Positions 43,355 through 52,914 of a stretch of 64,000 nt of DNA are shown here, one piece after another. Location of the stretch: contig NZ_CP112866.1 in the NCBI RefSeq assembly GCF_026410085.1, forward strand, positions 4,029,001 through 4,093,000, given 5' to 3'. The notes under the pieces are model-generated. The model was not told the DNA's origin and did no database searches. It saw nothing but the letters and a program-made list of their open reading frames with translations. The DNA comes from Pseudomonas quebecensis (GTDB lineage: Bacteria; Pseudomonadota; Gammaproteobacteria; Pseudomonadales; Pseudomonadaceae). The position numbers and the translations under genes were made by a program. Every line of letters begins with the position of its first letter. The stretch's first letter is position 1.

Positions 43355-43564
43355 CGGCGTGCCCTCTGGCAACGTTCGTATGTATGTGCCACTGCGTCCC
43401 TGTGTCATGTGCATTCCCTGCGACAGCTGACCTGGCGTCAAAAAATACCCGTCCCATTCGGGTATTCGTGTTGAGCAGATTAGCTCGCGGCAGGCGCTTG
43501 TCCACCCAATAAAACCGGGGGCCTGGCCGTCAGCTTATTGGCGACAGAGGGTTGGCTTTGCGCG

Positions 43565-44739
43565 TCAGGCCGGCCCTCGCGCGCGCATGAAATCACCCCA
43601 GCGGCGCACCAGGTAATTGTGCTCGTCCATTACCGAGTTCCACACCGCGATATGGCCCATGCGCTGTTCGTAGGAACCGCCGTCGCGCATCTCGCCCCGG
43701 TCGATCAGCGGCAGGCCGTCGCTGCCCGGCAGTTCTTCGCGTGCGGGTTTGCCGGCGTACCAGTAATCCCACTCGGCGGCGCTCAGGTGGTCGCGACTAC
43801 GGGCCGGGTTGCCGATGTAATAGCCCTGGCGCGCCATCACCGCACCGGGCCAGCCCGACAGCCACCAGTTGAGGTAGGCATAGGCGGCGTCCAGCACCGG
43901 CCCCTGGGCATGGCGTGACAGCGACAAACCACCGAACCAGGCGCGATAGCCTTCACGCGGCACCGCCAGGCGGTATTTAACGCCGGCACGATGCAGGCGC
44001 ATCAGGGTCGGCGACCACAGGCTCTGGATATCAATATTCGGGCTGAGCATCAGTTGCGCGGCTTCTTTGTCGTCCGACCAGAACGCTGCGAAGTGCCCTT
44101 CCTTCTGCTTGCGCACCAGGATATCGGCGAGCACGTCGATGTCTTCGATGCTCATGTTGCCAATGTCCTTGAAGCTGGCGAGCCCGGCGCCCTGCACCGC
44201 CAACGCGGCATCCAGCGCGCCGATGGCGGCGTCGCTTTGCAGCGCGGTACGCGCGCGCCATGCCGGGTCCAGCAGCCAGCCCCAGCTTTCATTGCCGTGG
44301 CAAAAGCCGTCGGGCAGACGCTCCGGGCGGTAGGCAAAACTGTCGGCATTGTGGGTCAGGGGCAGCATGCTGATGCGTTCGGTCACGGTGCTGCCGAGGC
44401 TGCCGTCGTGCTGCACGAACAGGCGCTCGCTGGGCACGCTGCCGCTGCCCAGGCGATCACCGGGGCTGAGGCGCCCGCGCTTGGGCAGGTCGTTGATCTC
44501 GTGCCACAGCGCGATGCGTCGCGTGTCGATGGGCTGGATCGCCCGCGCCGGCCAGACGAAATCGACGTTATGGAACCATTGGTCATAAAGGTCGTAGCTG
44601 TCGGGTTGCATCACCGCAATGCGCTGGGCCTGCTCGACATCGTGCACCTGGTAGACCAGGCGGATGCCAAGTTCCTGCTCGGCCCGCACGCGCAAGGTTT
44701 CGAGCAAGGTCACGGAGGTGCCGAGGACGCGCAGCGTAA

Positions 44740-44743
<4 letters not shown>
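43565..44743 (-). CDS. Polyamine-type solute-binding protein without signal peptide
   Basis: A 392-residue member of the PotD/PotF-like binding-protein family: TLRVLGTSVTLLETLRVRAEQELGIRLVYQVHDVEQAQRI, DLYDQWFHNVDFVWPARAIQPID, MLPLTHNADSFAYRPERLP, DAAYAYLNWWLSGWPGAVMARQGYY. The start is the ATG at 44743, which overlaps the stop of the GTPase gene, so the protein begins directly at the fold with no signal sequence. It should therefore stay in the cytoplasm, and no ABC permease or ATPase is encoded next to it. It may bind an operon metabolite or work with the COG0523 GTPase. Confidence 0.78.
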
Positions 44744-45710
<967 letters not shown>

Positions 45711-45714
<4 letters not shown>

Positions 45715-46010
45715 GAGGTTGACTCCAAGTGATCCAACAGCCTTGGGTCGAGCGGGTCCAACGGGCGGCCGAGCATGCTTTCGGCCGCCTGCCAGAGCTG
45801 ATCCAGGCCGCTGGCCAGGGCCTGTTTGCCGGTCGCGCCCATCAGCAAATAGGAGGCGCCCTGGAAGTCTTCGACTTTGAGGCGGAACACTGCGAGCACC
45901 TGGTTGATCGCGGCGATGCGGCGCAGGCGCTCACGGCGCCTGGGCACGGCATCGCCCAAGGGGTCGCTCCAATGCAGGTCTTCGCCGAGCAGTCCGCAGA
46001 GTCCGCACAT
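45711..46010 (-). CDS. Small CGLCG-motif protein, unknown
   Basis: A 99-residue protein starting MCGLCGLLGEDLHWSDPLGD, so a CxxC pair sits at the very N-terminus, followed by a helical, Arg/Leu-rich body (RRRERLRRIAAINQVLAVFRLKVEDFQGASYLLMG). I do not recognise the family. The stop overlaps the start of the COG0523 GTPase by ATGA, which makes a metal-client or metal-relay role plausible but unproven. Start at 46010 chosen because it puts the CxxC first and lies 13 bp after the SDR stop. Confidence 0.72.
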
Positions 46011-46023
46011 GGCTATACCCCGC

Positions 46024-46773
46024 TCATGGCATGACATCGCCGGCATTCGGGCCCAGCGTCTGGCCGACGAACAGATTGCCGCCCGGCTCGCTGGCCAGCA
46101 GCACGGCGGTGGGCGCCACTTCATCGGCCAGGCCGAAGCGGCCCAGAGGTAACTCGGCAGCCTTGGCGCGTTTCCAGGCCGCGCTGATCCCGCCTACCAA
46201 CGGCGTTTCGATCGGGCCGGGGGCGATGGCGTTGACCAGCACGTTGTCCTTGGCGACTTCCAGAGCCAGGGACTTGGTAAAGCCAATCACCCCGGCCTTG
46301 GCGGCGGCGTAGTGGCTCAGCTCGGCGCCGCCCTTGATGCCCAATTGCGAGGCCACGTTGATAATCCGCCCCCAGCGCTGCGCCAGCATGTGCGGTAAGG
46401 CGCGCTGACTGGCGACGAATACGCTGGTGAGGTCGACGCGCAGCATGTCGTTCCACCTTTCGATGGACAGATCGACGCAACGCGCCTGGGTCAGCATGCC
46501 GGCGTTGTTGACTAGAATATCGATGCCGCCGAAGTGCTCGACACACCGGTCGACCCCGGCCTGAGCGCCTTCGACCGTACCGACATCGGCCACGCACTCG
46601 ACCACCTCGGCCCCCAGGTTGCGGCAGGTGATGGCGGTTTCGGCGAGGCTGGCGGCATTGCGCTCGGCCAACAACAGGCGCGCACCTTCAACCGCATAAG
46701 CGCGGGCGATGGCGGCACCAATGCCGCTGCCGGCACCGGTGATCACAGCGCGACGATCAGTGAGTTGAGGCAT
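46024..46773 (-). CDS. Short-chain dehydrogenase/reductase (SDR)
   Basis: A 249-residue classical SDR: cofactor motif TGAGSGIGAA (residues 12-21), NNAG motif in ILVNNAGML, catalytic YxxxK in SHYAAAKAG with the upstream Ser in NVASQLG, and the PGPIETPL segment. NAD(P)-dependent oxidation of an alcohol or reduction of a ketone is implied. The start at 46773 is the first residue of the usual family N-terminus; a reading to 46932 runs through REP sequence. It sits downstream of a 316-bp REP-filled gap. Confidence 0.86.
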   Translation of the reverse strand: MPQLTDRRAVITGAGSGIGAAIARAYAVEGARLLLAERNAASLAETAITCRNLGAEVVECVADVGTVEGAQAGVDRCVEHFGGIDILVNNAGMLTQARCVDLSIERWNDMLRVDLTSVFVASQRALPHMLAQRWGRIINVASQLGIKGGAELSHYAAAKAGVIGFTKSLALEVAKDNVLVNAIAPGPIETPLVGGISAAWKRAKAAELPLGRFGLADEVAPTAVLLASEPGGNLFVGQTLGPNAGDVMP

Positions 46774-47089
46774 ATCGATTCTCCAGAAACAAACACAATT
46801 CCAATGTGAGAGGGGTCTGCCCCCCGATTGCAGCGGTTCAGCCAGGACAGCTGTGTCTGGCACACCCCCATCGGGGGCAAGCCCCCTCCCACAGTTGAAG
46901 CCAGTACATCCGCCGGGCCAGTGTCCTTCCAATGTGAGAGGGAGCTTGCCCCCTCACACCGTTAAAGCGAGTACATCCGTCGGCCAGCGGCATTCCAATG
47001 TGGGAGGGGGCTTGCCCCCGATTGCGGCGGTTCAGCCAGGACAGCTGTGTCTGACCCACCACCATCGAGGGCAAGCTCCCTACCACCCA
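46774..47089. repeat. REP cluster inside the catabolic operon
   Basis: At least four GTGNGAGGGG..TTGCCCCC cores (near 46805, 46871, 46934, 46998), some inverted, with a shared GCGGTTCAGCCAGGACAGCTG spacer repeated at 46831 and 47029. No gene is present in this 316-bp gap between the two SDR genes. Confidence 0.75.
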
Positions 47090-47851
47090 TCAGTCAGGCC
47101 AGCGTACGGTCAGGCCGCCGTCGATGACGATGCTCTGGCCGGTCAGGTAGCTGGACGCATCACTGGTCAAGAACTGCACCAGCGACGCCACTTCATCGGC
47201 GCGCCCTACCCGGCCCAGCGGAATAGCGCGGGCGGCTTTGGCCAGGCCTTCAGGGCCGAGGGAGTTTTTTGCGTCCAGGGACTGCGGCGTCTCGATCAAC
47301 CCCGGGATCACTGCGTTGCACCGAATGCCCAGTGGCGCCAGTTCCACCGCCAGGGAGCGGCACAACCCCGGCACACCAGCCTTGGCGGCGGCGTAGTGAC
47401 TGTGGTCCTGCCAGCCGTACACGCCGCCGGCAATCGACGAGATTGCCACCAAGGCGCCGCCCTCGCGCATATGCCGGCTGGCGGCGCGGAACGTGCGCAT
47501 GACGCCGGTCAGGTCGACATTGAGCATCTCGTCCCACAGCGCATCGGTCATCTCCAGCAACGGTGCACGACGCAGCAGGCCGGCGTTGGCCACCGCATAG
47601 TCGAGCCGACCGAAATGCTGCATGGCCTGTGCGGCCAAGGCGTCCACCGAGGCGGTGTCGCCCACGTCCAGCGGCAGCATCAGGCACACGCCGCCGGCCT
47701 GTTGCACCAGGCTCACGGTGGTGTGCGGGTCATGGGGATCGGCCGGGAAATACCCGCCCACCACCGTCACGCCGCTGCGCGCATAGGCCACGGCGAGGGC
47801 TTGGCCGATGCCGCTGGCGGCACCGGTGATCAAGGCAACTTTACGATTCAT
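47090..47851 (-). CDS. Short-chain dehydrogenase/reductase (SDR)
   Basis: A 253-residue [15 protein letters not shown] at the N-terminus, YAVANAGLL, Ser in AISSIAGG, YxxxK in SHYAAAKAG, and the C-terminal [24 protein letters not shown] precedes the ATG at 47851. It starts ten bases after the MFS gene and shares only family-level similarity with the SDR at 46024, so the two likely act on different intermediates. Confidence 0.88.
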   Translation of the reverse strand: MNRKVALITGAASGIGQALAVAYARSGVTVVGGYFPADPHDPHTTVSLVQQAGGVCLMLPLDVGDTASVDALAAQAMQHFGRLDYAVANAGLLRRAPLLEMTDALWDEMLNVDLTGVMRTFRAASRHMREGGALVAISSIAGGVYGWQDHSHYAAAKAGVPGLCRSLAVELAPLGIRCNAVIPGLIETPQSLDAKNSLGPEGLAKAARAIPLGRVGRADEVASLVQFLTSDASSYLTGQSIVIDGGLTVRWPD

Positions 47852-47861
47852 CTCACACTCC

Positions 47862-49202
47862 TTACTGCACGGTTTCCGGGCGGACATGGCGCGCGGCGAA
47901 CATCAGCGCACCGGACAGGAAGCACGGCACCGCGCCGAACCACAACGCGGCGGTCTGCCAGTCGCTGCCGGCGGACAACACCTGGGTGGCACCAAAGCCT
48001 GCCACCACCGCACCGATAGGCCCCATGGCATGGATGATCGCGCCGCCGGTGGCGCGGATGCTGGTGGGGAAGCTTTCGCTGATAAAGAACAGCGCCGCCG
48101 AGTACGGCCCGATCAGGAAGAACAGGCCCAGGCTATACAAACCGACCACCATGGCCATGTTGCTGGGGCCGAACAGCATGCCGGCGAACGACAGGCCGCC
48201 AAGCATCCAGCCCAGGCCGATCACATTGCGGCGGCCGATCTTGTCGCCCATCCAGCCATGGCTGAGGTAGCCGCAGTAACCCACCAGGTTCGACAGCACC
48301 AGGATGATCAGCGAGTTCTCGAACGAGATGTGGTGCACGCTGACGATCACCGACGTGCCCAGCACACTGAACACCTGGATCGCCGCCCAGTTGAGCAACA
48401 GCGCGGCGCCGATCACCAGGGTGGCGCGGCGTGCCGGACCACGGAACGCAGCTTTGAGCCCGGCCTTGCTGTGTTCGTCGTAGTCCACGCCATAGGTCGC
48501 GGCGACGTTTTGCGCTTCGTTCACCGCGCCGCTTTTACGCAGCTCGCTGATGCGCTGATGGATCTGGAACTGCGGGCTCTCCTTGAGCTTGCGCGCCATG
48601 ATTGCGATGACGATGGCCGGGATCGCCGCGAAGATAAAGCAGCCCTGCCAGCCGATAACCGGCAGCAATAACGCGGTCAACCCCGCCGCAATCAACGCCC
48701 CTACCGGCCAGCCGCCCTGCACCAGGCTGTAGATGAAGCCGCGACGTTTGGTCAGTCGCGGGTCTTGCGAGGCGCCGTACAGTTCGGTCAGGTAGGTGGC
48801 GTTGACGGTTTCTTCGGCATAGCCCAGACCGCCCAGGGAACGGATCAGAATCAGCGGCGACTTGCCCCATGCCCCGCCGATCGCGGTCAGCGCTGAACAC
48901 AGCGCCGACCCGGCCACGGTGAAAATAATCCCTTTGCGTCGCCCCAACTTGTCGACGATGGGGCCGATGGCCAGGGCGACTACGGCGGTGCCCACCGCCA
49001 CCCAGGTCGCGATCTCGGCTTGCTCCACTTCGCCCCAGCCGAAATGCCGGCCGATCTCCGGCAGCAAGGTGCCGAACAGGATGAAGTCATACACCGCAAA
49101 CACCCAGGCGAAAAACGCGATCCAGGTGGCGAAGCGCACTTCCTGGGACGACAGTTGCCGGGGCTTCCAACCGGTCAGGTCAAGCTTGTTGTAGATGGAC
49201 AT
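47862..49202 (-). CDS. MFS transporter (AAHS/metabolite:H+ symporter-like)
   Basis: A 446-residue, 12-TM permease. Loop 2-3 shows [12 protein letters not shown] and loop 8-9 [11 protein letters not shown], the major-facilitator signature; TM1 has an acidic [21 protein letters not shown] as in aromatic-acid/H+ symporters. It probably imports the substrate whose hydrolysis is encoded by the two genes just upstream. Substrate unknown. Confidence 0.86.
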   Translation of the reverse strand: MSIYNKLDLTGWKPRQLSSQEVRFATWIAFFAWVFAVYDFILFGTLLPEIGRHFGWGEVEQAEIATWVAVGTAVVALAIGPIVDKLGRRKGIIFTVAGSALCSALTAIGGAWGKSPLILIRSLGGLGYAEETVNATYLTELYGASQDPRLTKRRGFIYSLVQGGWPVGALIAAGLTALLLPVIGWQGCFIFAAIPAIVIAIMARKLKESPQFQIHQRISELRKSGAVNEAQNVAATYGVDYDEHSKAGLKAAFRGPARRATLVIGAALLLNWAAIQVFSVLGTSVIVSVHHISFENSLIILVLSNLVGYCGYLSHGWMGDKIGRRNVIGLGWMLGGLSFAGMLFGPSNMAMVVGLYSLGLFFLIGPYSAALFFISESFPTSIRATGGAIIHAMGPIGAVVAGFGATQVLSAGSDWQTAALWFGAVPCFLSGALMFAARHVRPETVQ

Positions 49203-49225
49203 CGGTGGCGCCTCAAGGGATGGGG

Positions 49226-50104
49226 TCAGGTACGCGGTTGGCGACGGATAAAGTCGTCGGCGATTTCATCGAACGTGACAAAACGCACCCCGGCATGGCC
49301 CTGGATGTGCTCGATCAGGCGCTCGAGCATCAGCAGCACTTGCGGGCGGCCGGATACGTCGGGGTGGATGGTCATGGTGAACACCGCGTGTTCGTGTTCG
49401 CGGTAGACCCAGTCGAACTGGTCGCGCCACATTTCTTCGAGGTGACGCGGGTTGACGAAGCCGTGGCTGTTGGGGGCTTTCTTGATGAACATCATCGGCG
49501 GCAGGTCATCCAGGTACCAGTTGGCCGGGATCTCCACCAGGTCGGTTTCTTCGCCGCGCACCAGGGGTTTCATCCAGGTGTCGGGGTGCTGGCTGTAGTC
49601 GATCTTGGTCCAGCTGTCGCCCTTGCGCACGTAGTAGGGGTGGAAGTCGTTGTGCATCAGGCTGTGGTCGTACTTGATGCCTTTTTTCAGCAGCAGCTCG
49701 TTGGTGACCTTGCTGAATTCCCACCACGGCGCAACGTAGCCGGTGGGGCGTTTGCCGGTGACCTGGGTGATCAGTTCGATGGACTTGTCGAGGACGATTT
49801 CTTCCTGCTCGGCGGTCATCGCAATCGGATTTTCGTGGCTGTAGCCATGCACACCGATTTCGTGGCCGGCCTCGGCCACCGCCTTCATCTGCTCGGGGAA
49901 GGTTTCCATCGAGTGACCGGGAATAAACCAGGTGGTGCGCAGGCCGTAGCGCTCGAACAACTTGAGCAGGCGCGGCGCGCCGACTTCGCCAGCGAACAGG
50001 CCGCGGGAGATGTCGTCCGGCGAGTCTTCGCCGCCGTAGGAACCGAGCCAGCCGGCGACGGCGTCAACGTCGACGCCAAATGCACAGAGGATGTCTTTAG
50101 CCAT
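49226..50104 (-). CDS. Polysaccharide-deacetylase-fold hydrolase (imidase/PuuE/HpPgdA-like)
   Basis: A 292-residue NodB-fold enzyme: [68 protein letters not shown] (His-x3-His metal-site segment), [10 protein letters not shown] and [11 protein letters not shown]. This subgroup includes H. pylori PgdA, PuuE-type allantoinases and a cyclic imidase reported from P. putida. No signal peptide is present, so peptidoglycan is an unlikely substrate. With an amidase next door, ring-opening of a cyclic imide or related compound is the best guess. Confidence 0.82.
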   Translation of the reverse strand: MAKDILCAFGVDVDAVAGWLGSYGGEDSPDDISRGLFAGEVGAPRLLKLFERYGLRTTWFIPGHSMETFPEQMKAVAEAGHEIGVHGYSHENPIAMTAEQEEIVLDKSIELITQVTGKRPTGYVAPWWEFSKVTNELLLKKGIKYDHSLMHNDFHPYYVRKGDSWTKIDYSQHPDTWMKPLVRGEETDLVEIPANWYLDDLPPMMFIKKAPNSHGFVNPRHLEEMWRDQFDWVYREHEHAVFTMTIHPDVSGRPQVLLMLERLIEHIQGHAGVRFVTFDEIADDFIRRQPRT

Positions 50105-50115
50105 GGTGTGTCTCC

Positions 50116-51450
50116 TTAAACGTTAAGTACGGATTCGACGGACAACGCGGCGCGCAGCAGGCGCGCGTCCTCCCCCGTCGGGGCGCTGAGCAGCATCCCG
50201 GTGGGCAGGCCCAGGGCGTCGCGGCCGCTGGGCAGGGTCACGCCGGGCATGTCCAGCAGGCTGCCGGGCATGGTCAGGCGCAGGGTGGCGAGGTTGGTGG
50301 TGGCGAAGAGTTGATCGTCGGCTTCCAGTGGGGCCAGGGGCGGGGCGACGTGGGCGACGGTGGGTGTGATCAGGATCGCGCCGTCGAGGTCGTCGACCAC
50401 GTGTTGTTGCAGGCGTTGGCGCGCTTCGATCAGGCCGATCAACTGGCTGGCCGGCAGGCCGCGCGCGGTTTCAAGGCGGCGCCGCACGCGTGGATCAAGT
50501 TGCGCGGCGTGGCAGCTGTCGAGCAGGGCCTCGTGCAGGGCGAAGGCTTCGAAGGCACCGAGCCAGCCTTGTTGCTGGATCAGTTCCAGCGTGGCCTTGA
50601 AAGCCGGGCTTTCCCGATTTTCGATCAAGGCACCGGCGACCTTCAGTTGCTCCACGGCGCGCAGCAGGTTATTGCCCACGGCCGGCTCAACGTTGCTCAG
50701 CACACTGTGCTCCAGCACAAACCGCTGCCCCTTGAGGCTGCGCGGCGTGTGACGTTGAGCTCGGCCGTGGAGCAGATCGTCCAGGGTCAGTGCATCGCGC
50801 ACGCTGCGCGTCAACGGGCCAAGGCTGTCGAGGGAACGGGCCAGAGGGAAGACGCCGTCGCGGCTGTAGCGCCGGCTGCTGCTGCGATACCCCACCAGGC
50901 CGTTGAGCGCCGAGGGGATGCGGATCGACCCGGCGGTGTCGGTGCCCATGGCGATCGGCACGATACCGGCGGCGACGGCTACCGCCGAACCGGACGACGA
51001 GCCGCCGGGAATCCGCGGCTGATCGCTGCCATAGGGGTTGTGCGGCGTACCGTAATGCGGGTTGAGGCCCAGACCGGAATAGGCCAGTTCACTGAGGTTG
51101 GTTTTGCCGACGCTGACCATCCCGGCGCGGCACAACAGGCCGACAATGGGCGCATCGAGCACGGCGGCGGGCGCATTACGACGGTAGGCGGTGCCGGCGG
51201 TGGTGACGCTGCCGGCGACGTCGAACAAGTCTTTCCACACCAGGGGCACACCATCGAACCCGCTCAGTGGCTGACCGGCACGCCAGCGGGCGGCGGCGGC
51301 CTCGGCTTCACGGCGGGCGCGCTCGGCGGTGAGGCTGATAAACACGCTGCTCGACCGTTGGGCCTGGTCGAGCGCATGTTCAAGCGCTTGCACCGGATCG
51401 CTGCGACCGCTGGCGAAATCCTCGGCCATTGACGTGGCATCTGGCATCAT
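50116..51450 (-). CDS. Amidase-signature hydrolase
   Basis: A 444-residue amidase of the Ser-cisSer-Lys family: Lys in [26 protein letters not shown], and [15 protein letters not shown] with the nucleophile Ser in AGS. It cleaves an amide to acid and ammonia in the cytoplasm. Start ATG 51450 (51447 also possible). It is the first gene of the minus-strand operon, and a palindromic operator lies 20 bp upstream. If the next enzyme opens a cyclic imide, this one would be the half-amidase of the pathway. Confidence 0.88.
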   Translation of the reverse strand: MMPDATSMAEDFASGRSDPVQALEHALDQAQRSSSVFISLTAERARREAEAAAARWRAGQPLSGFDGVPLVWKDLFDVAGSVTTAGTAYRRNAPAAVLDAPIVGLLCRAGMVSVGKTNLSELAYSGLGLNPHYGTPHNPYGSDQPRIPGGSSSGSAVAVAAGIVPIAMGTDTAGSIRIPSALNGLVGYRSSSRRYSRDGVFPLARSLDSLGPLTRSVRDALTLDDLLHGRAQRHTPRSLKGQRFVLEHSVLSNVEPAVGNNLLRAVEQLKVAGALIENRESPAFKATLELIQQQGWLGAFEAFALHEALLDSCHAAQLDPRVRRRLETARGLPASQLIGLIEARQRLQQHVVDDLDGAILITPTVAHVAPPLAPLEADDQLFATTNLATLRLTMPGSLLDMPGVTLPSGRDALGLPTGMLLSAPTGEDARLLRAALSVESVLNV

Positions 51451-51469
51451 CACACCCCCACCCTAAAAC

Positions 51470-51490
51470 GTACATATTAATAAAATGTAC
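51470..51490. promoter_or_regulatory. Palindromic operator near the amidase start (GntR-type)
   Basis: GTACAT-N9-ATGTAC, A/T-rich centre, 20 bp upstream of the amidase ATG. The right half and following bases (ATTAATAAA..TACATTTT) recur at 51633-51659. Confidence 0.65.
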
Positions 51491-51632
51491 ATTTTACAAA
51501 GGCAGTATCCGTGCCAGCCTGTGTTCGTGGGTTGACGATCAATCCGTGGCTGTCGCTAAGAATCGCGGGATAGAGGCTTTTCCAACGTTGGAAAAATCTG
51601 ACGGGTAAAGGAAATCTCCGCCAGGCCCAAAT

Positions 51633-51659
51633 AATGTATGTTTTATTAATAAATACATT
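51633..51659. promoter_or_regulatory. Second palindromic operator (GntR-type)
   Basis: AATGTAT-N13-ATACATT with ATTAATAAA in the centre, 80 bp before the GntR start. Similarity to the 51470 site suggests one regulator acting on both divergent promoters. Confidence 0.6.
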
Positions 51660-51739
51660 TTGGTGCAGAAAAGTAACAACGCCTCGGCCAAGGCCCCAAA
51701 AAAGTGCCTCCGGCGTGGCGCAGAGTGACAGGCGCTTCT

Positions 51740-52774
51740 ATGAGAGAATCCCCGGCCATCGTCCTACATGCCTTTGAGAAATCGATGAAAGCAGCATCCG
51801 CCTCGGCCTCCCGTTACGCGATGATTCACCAGGTGTTGCGTGACGCGATTGTCAGCGGCACCGCGCGGCACGGGCTGGTATTGCTGGAAGCGCCCCTGGC
51901 CGAACTGTTCGGCACCAGTCGCGTGCCGGTGCGCAAGGCGTTGGATCTGCTGCATGACGAAGGCCTGATCTGCCGCTTCAACGGCCGTGGTTATCTGATC
52001 AACCCCGAAGGCCTGGCGATGGAGCCGCTGCGCCTGCCCTTGAGCCATGCGCACCTGGGCCTCAATGGCGAGGCCGAACTGATGGACACTCGGCCGCTGG
52101 GCGAGCGCATCGTCGAGGAGATCGGCGCGGCGCTGTCCACCTGTATCGCCTTCGGCCATTACCGCCTGGATGAGCAAGCCGCCGCCGACCATTACGGGGT
52201 AAGCCGCGCGGTGGTGCGTGAGGCGCTGATGCGCCTGCGCGACCGCGGCCTGGTGGAAAAGGAGCCCTATTCACAATGGCTGGCGGGGCCTCTGACCGCG
52301 CGGGAAGTCACCGAAGATTACGAATTGCGCGCCTGCCTGGAACCCGAAGCCTTGCGCCAGAGTGCACCGAACCTCGACCGCGACATGCTGGAAGCCATGC
52401 TGCAGCGCGTACTGGATGCCCAGGCCAGCCCCCAGTGCAGCCTGGAAGCCATCGAGCAGATCGAAGAGGACTTGCACCAGCGCTGCCTGGCCGGCCTGCA
52501 AAATCGCAAGATTGCCGCGTTGATTCGCCAGGGCCAGAGCCCGATGATCATCAGCCGGATCTTTTACCGATTGCTGGGGATCGGCGCCGACCGGGCGATG
52601 CTCGCCGAACATCGCTTGATTTTGGAGCTGCTGCTGCATGGCGCATTCGATGCGGCGGCGTTGAACCTGCGCGAGCACTTGCAACGGGCCCGGCAGCGGA
52701 TGCTGCAGCGCTTGAAAGTGCTATCGGTGCTGCCGGAACAGCCACTCCCCGCCTACCTTCATAAAATCAGCTGA
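51740..52774 (+). CDS. GntR/FadR-type regulator with two winged-helix domains
   Basis: A 344-residue regulator. Two successive GntR-type DNA-binding domains are visible: MIHQVLRDAIVSG...LAELFGTSRVPVRKALDLLHDEGLI and, after RPLGERIVEEIGAAL, DEQAAADHYGVSRAVVREALMRLRDRGLV. An FCD-like effector domain follows (EVTEDYELRACLEPEALRQ..., EEDLHQRCLAGLQN, HRLILELLLHGAFDAAALNLREHLQRAR). The start is uncertain (51740 or 51785; 51740 has AGG upstream). Divergent from the catabolic operon, it probably represses it and itself until the substrate binds. Confidence 0.83.
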   Translation: MRESPAIVLHAFEKSMKAASASASRYAMIHQVLRDAIVSGTARHGLVLLEAPLAELFGTSRVPVRKALDLLHDEGLICRFNGRGYLINPEGLAMEPLRLPLSHAHLGLNGEAELMDTRPLGERIVEEIGAALSTCIAFGHYRLDEQAAADHYGVSRAVVREALMRLRDRGLVEKEPYSQWLAGPLTAREVTEDYELRACLEPEALRQSAPNLDRDMLEAMLQRVLDAQASPQCSLEAIEQIEEDLHQRCLAGLQNRKIAALIRQGQSPMIISRIFYRLLGIGADRAMLAEHRLILELLLHGAFDAAALNLREHLQRARQRMLQRLKVLSVLPEQPLPAYLHKIS

Positions 52775-52775
52775 C

Positions 52776-52802
52776 CCAATGTGGGAGCAGCCCCCTCCCC
52801 CA
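52776..52802. repeat. REP element fragment
   Basis: CCAATGTGGGAGCAGCCCCCTCCC, a degenerate member of the GTGGGAGGGGGCTTGCCCCC family, immediately after the GntR stop codon. Confidence 0.55.
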
Positions 52803-52856
52803 TGAGCGGGTCGCCGCAGTAATTTCATGCAATATGTTGCTATCTCACCCCCACCA

Positions 52857-52885
52857 TTGAAACCACCGCTACCTCGCCCCATCTA
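52857..52885 (+). promoter_or_regulatory. Sigma-32 (RpoH) promoter for lon
   Basis: TTGAAA at 52857-52862 and CCCCATCTA at 52877-52885 with 14 bases between them, a near-perfect heat-shock promoter ending about 30 bp before the ATG. Confidence 0.75.
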
Positions 52886-52914
52886 AGCACCATACTTCCT
52901 GATGCAGGTGCCCC

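Noticed and set aside
46798..47075. Spaced repeats considered as a CRISPR array
   Set aside because: Units are inverted as well as direct, spacing is irregular, and cores are REP palindromes; no cas genes.
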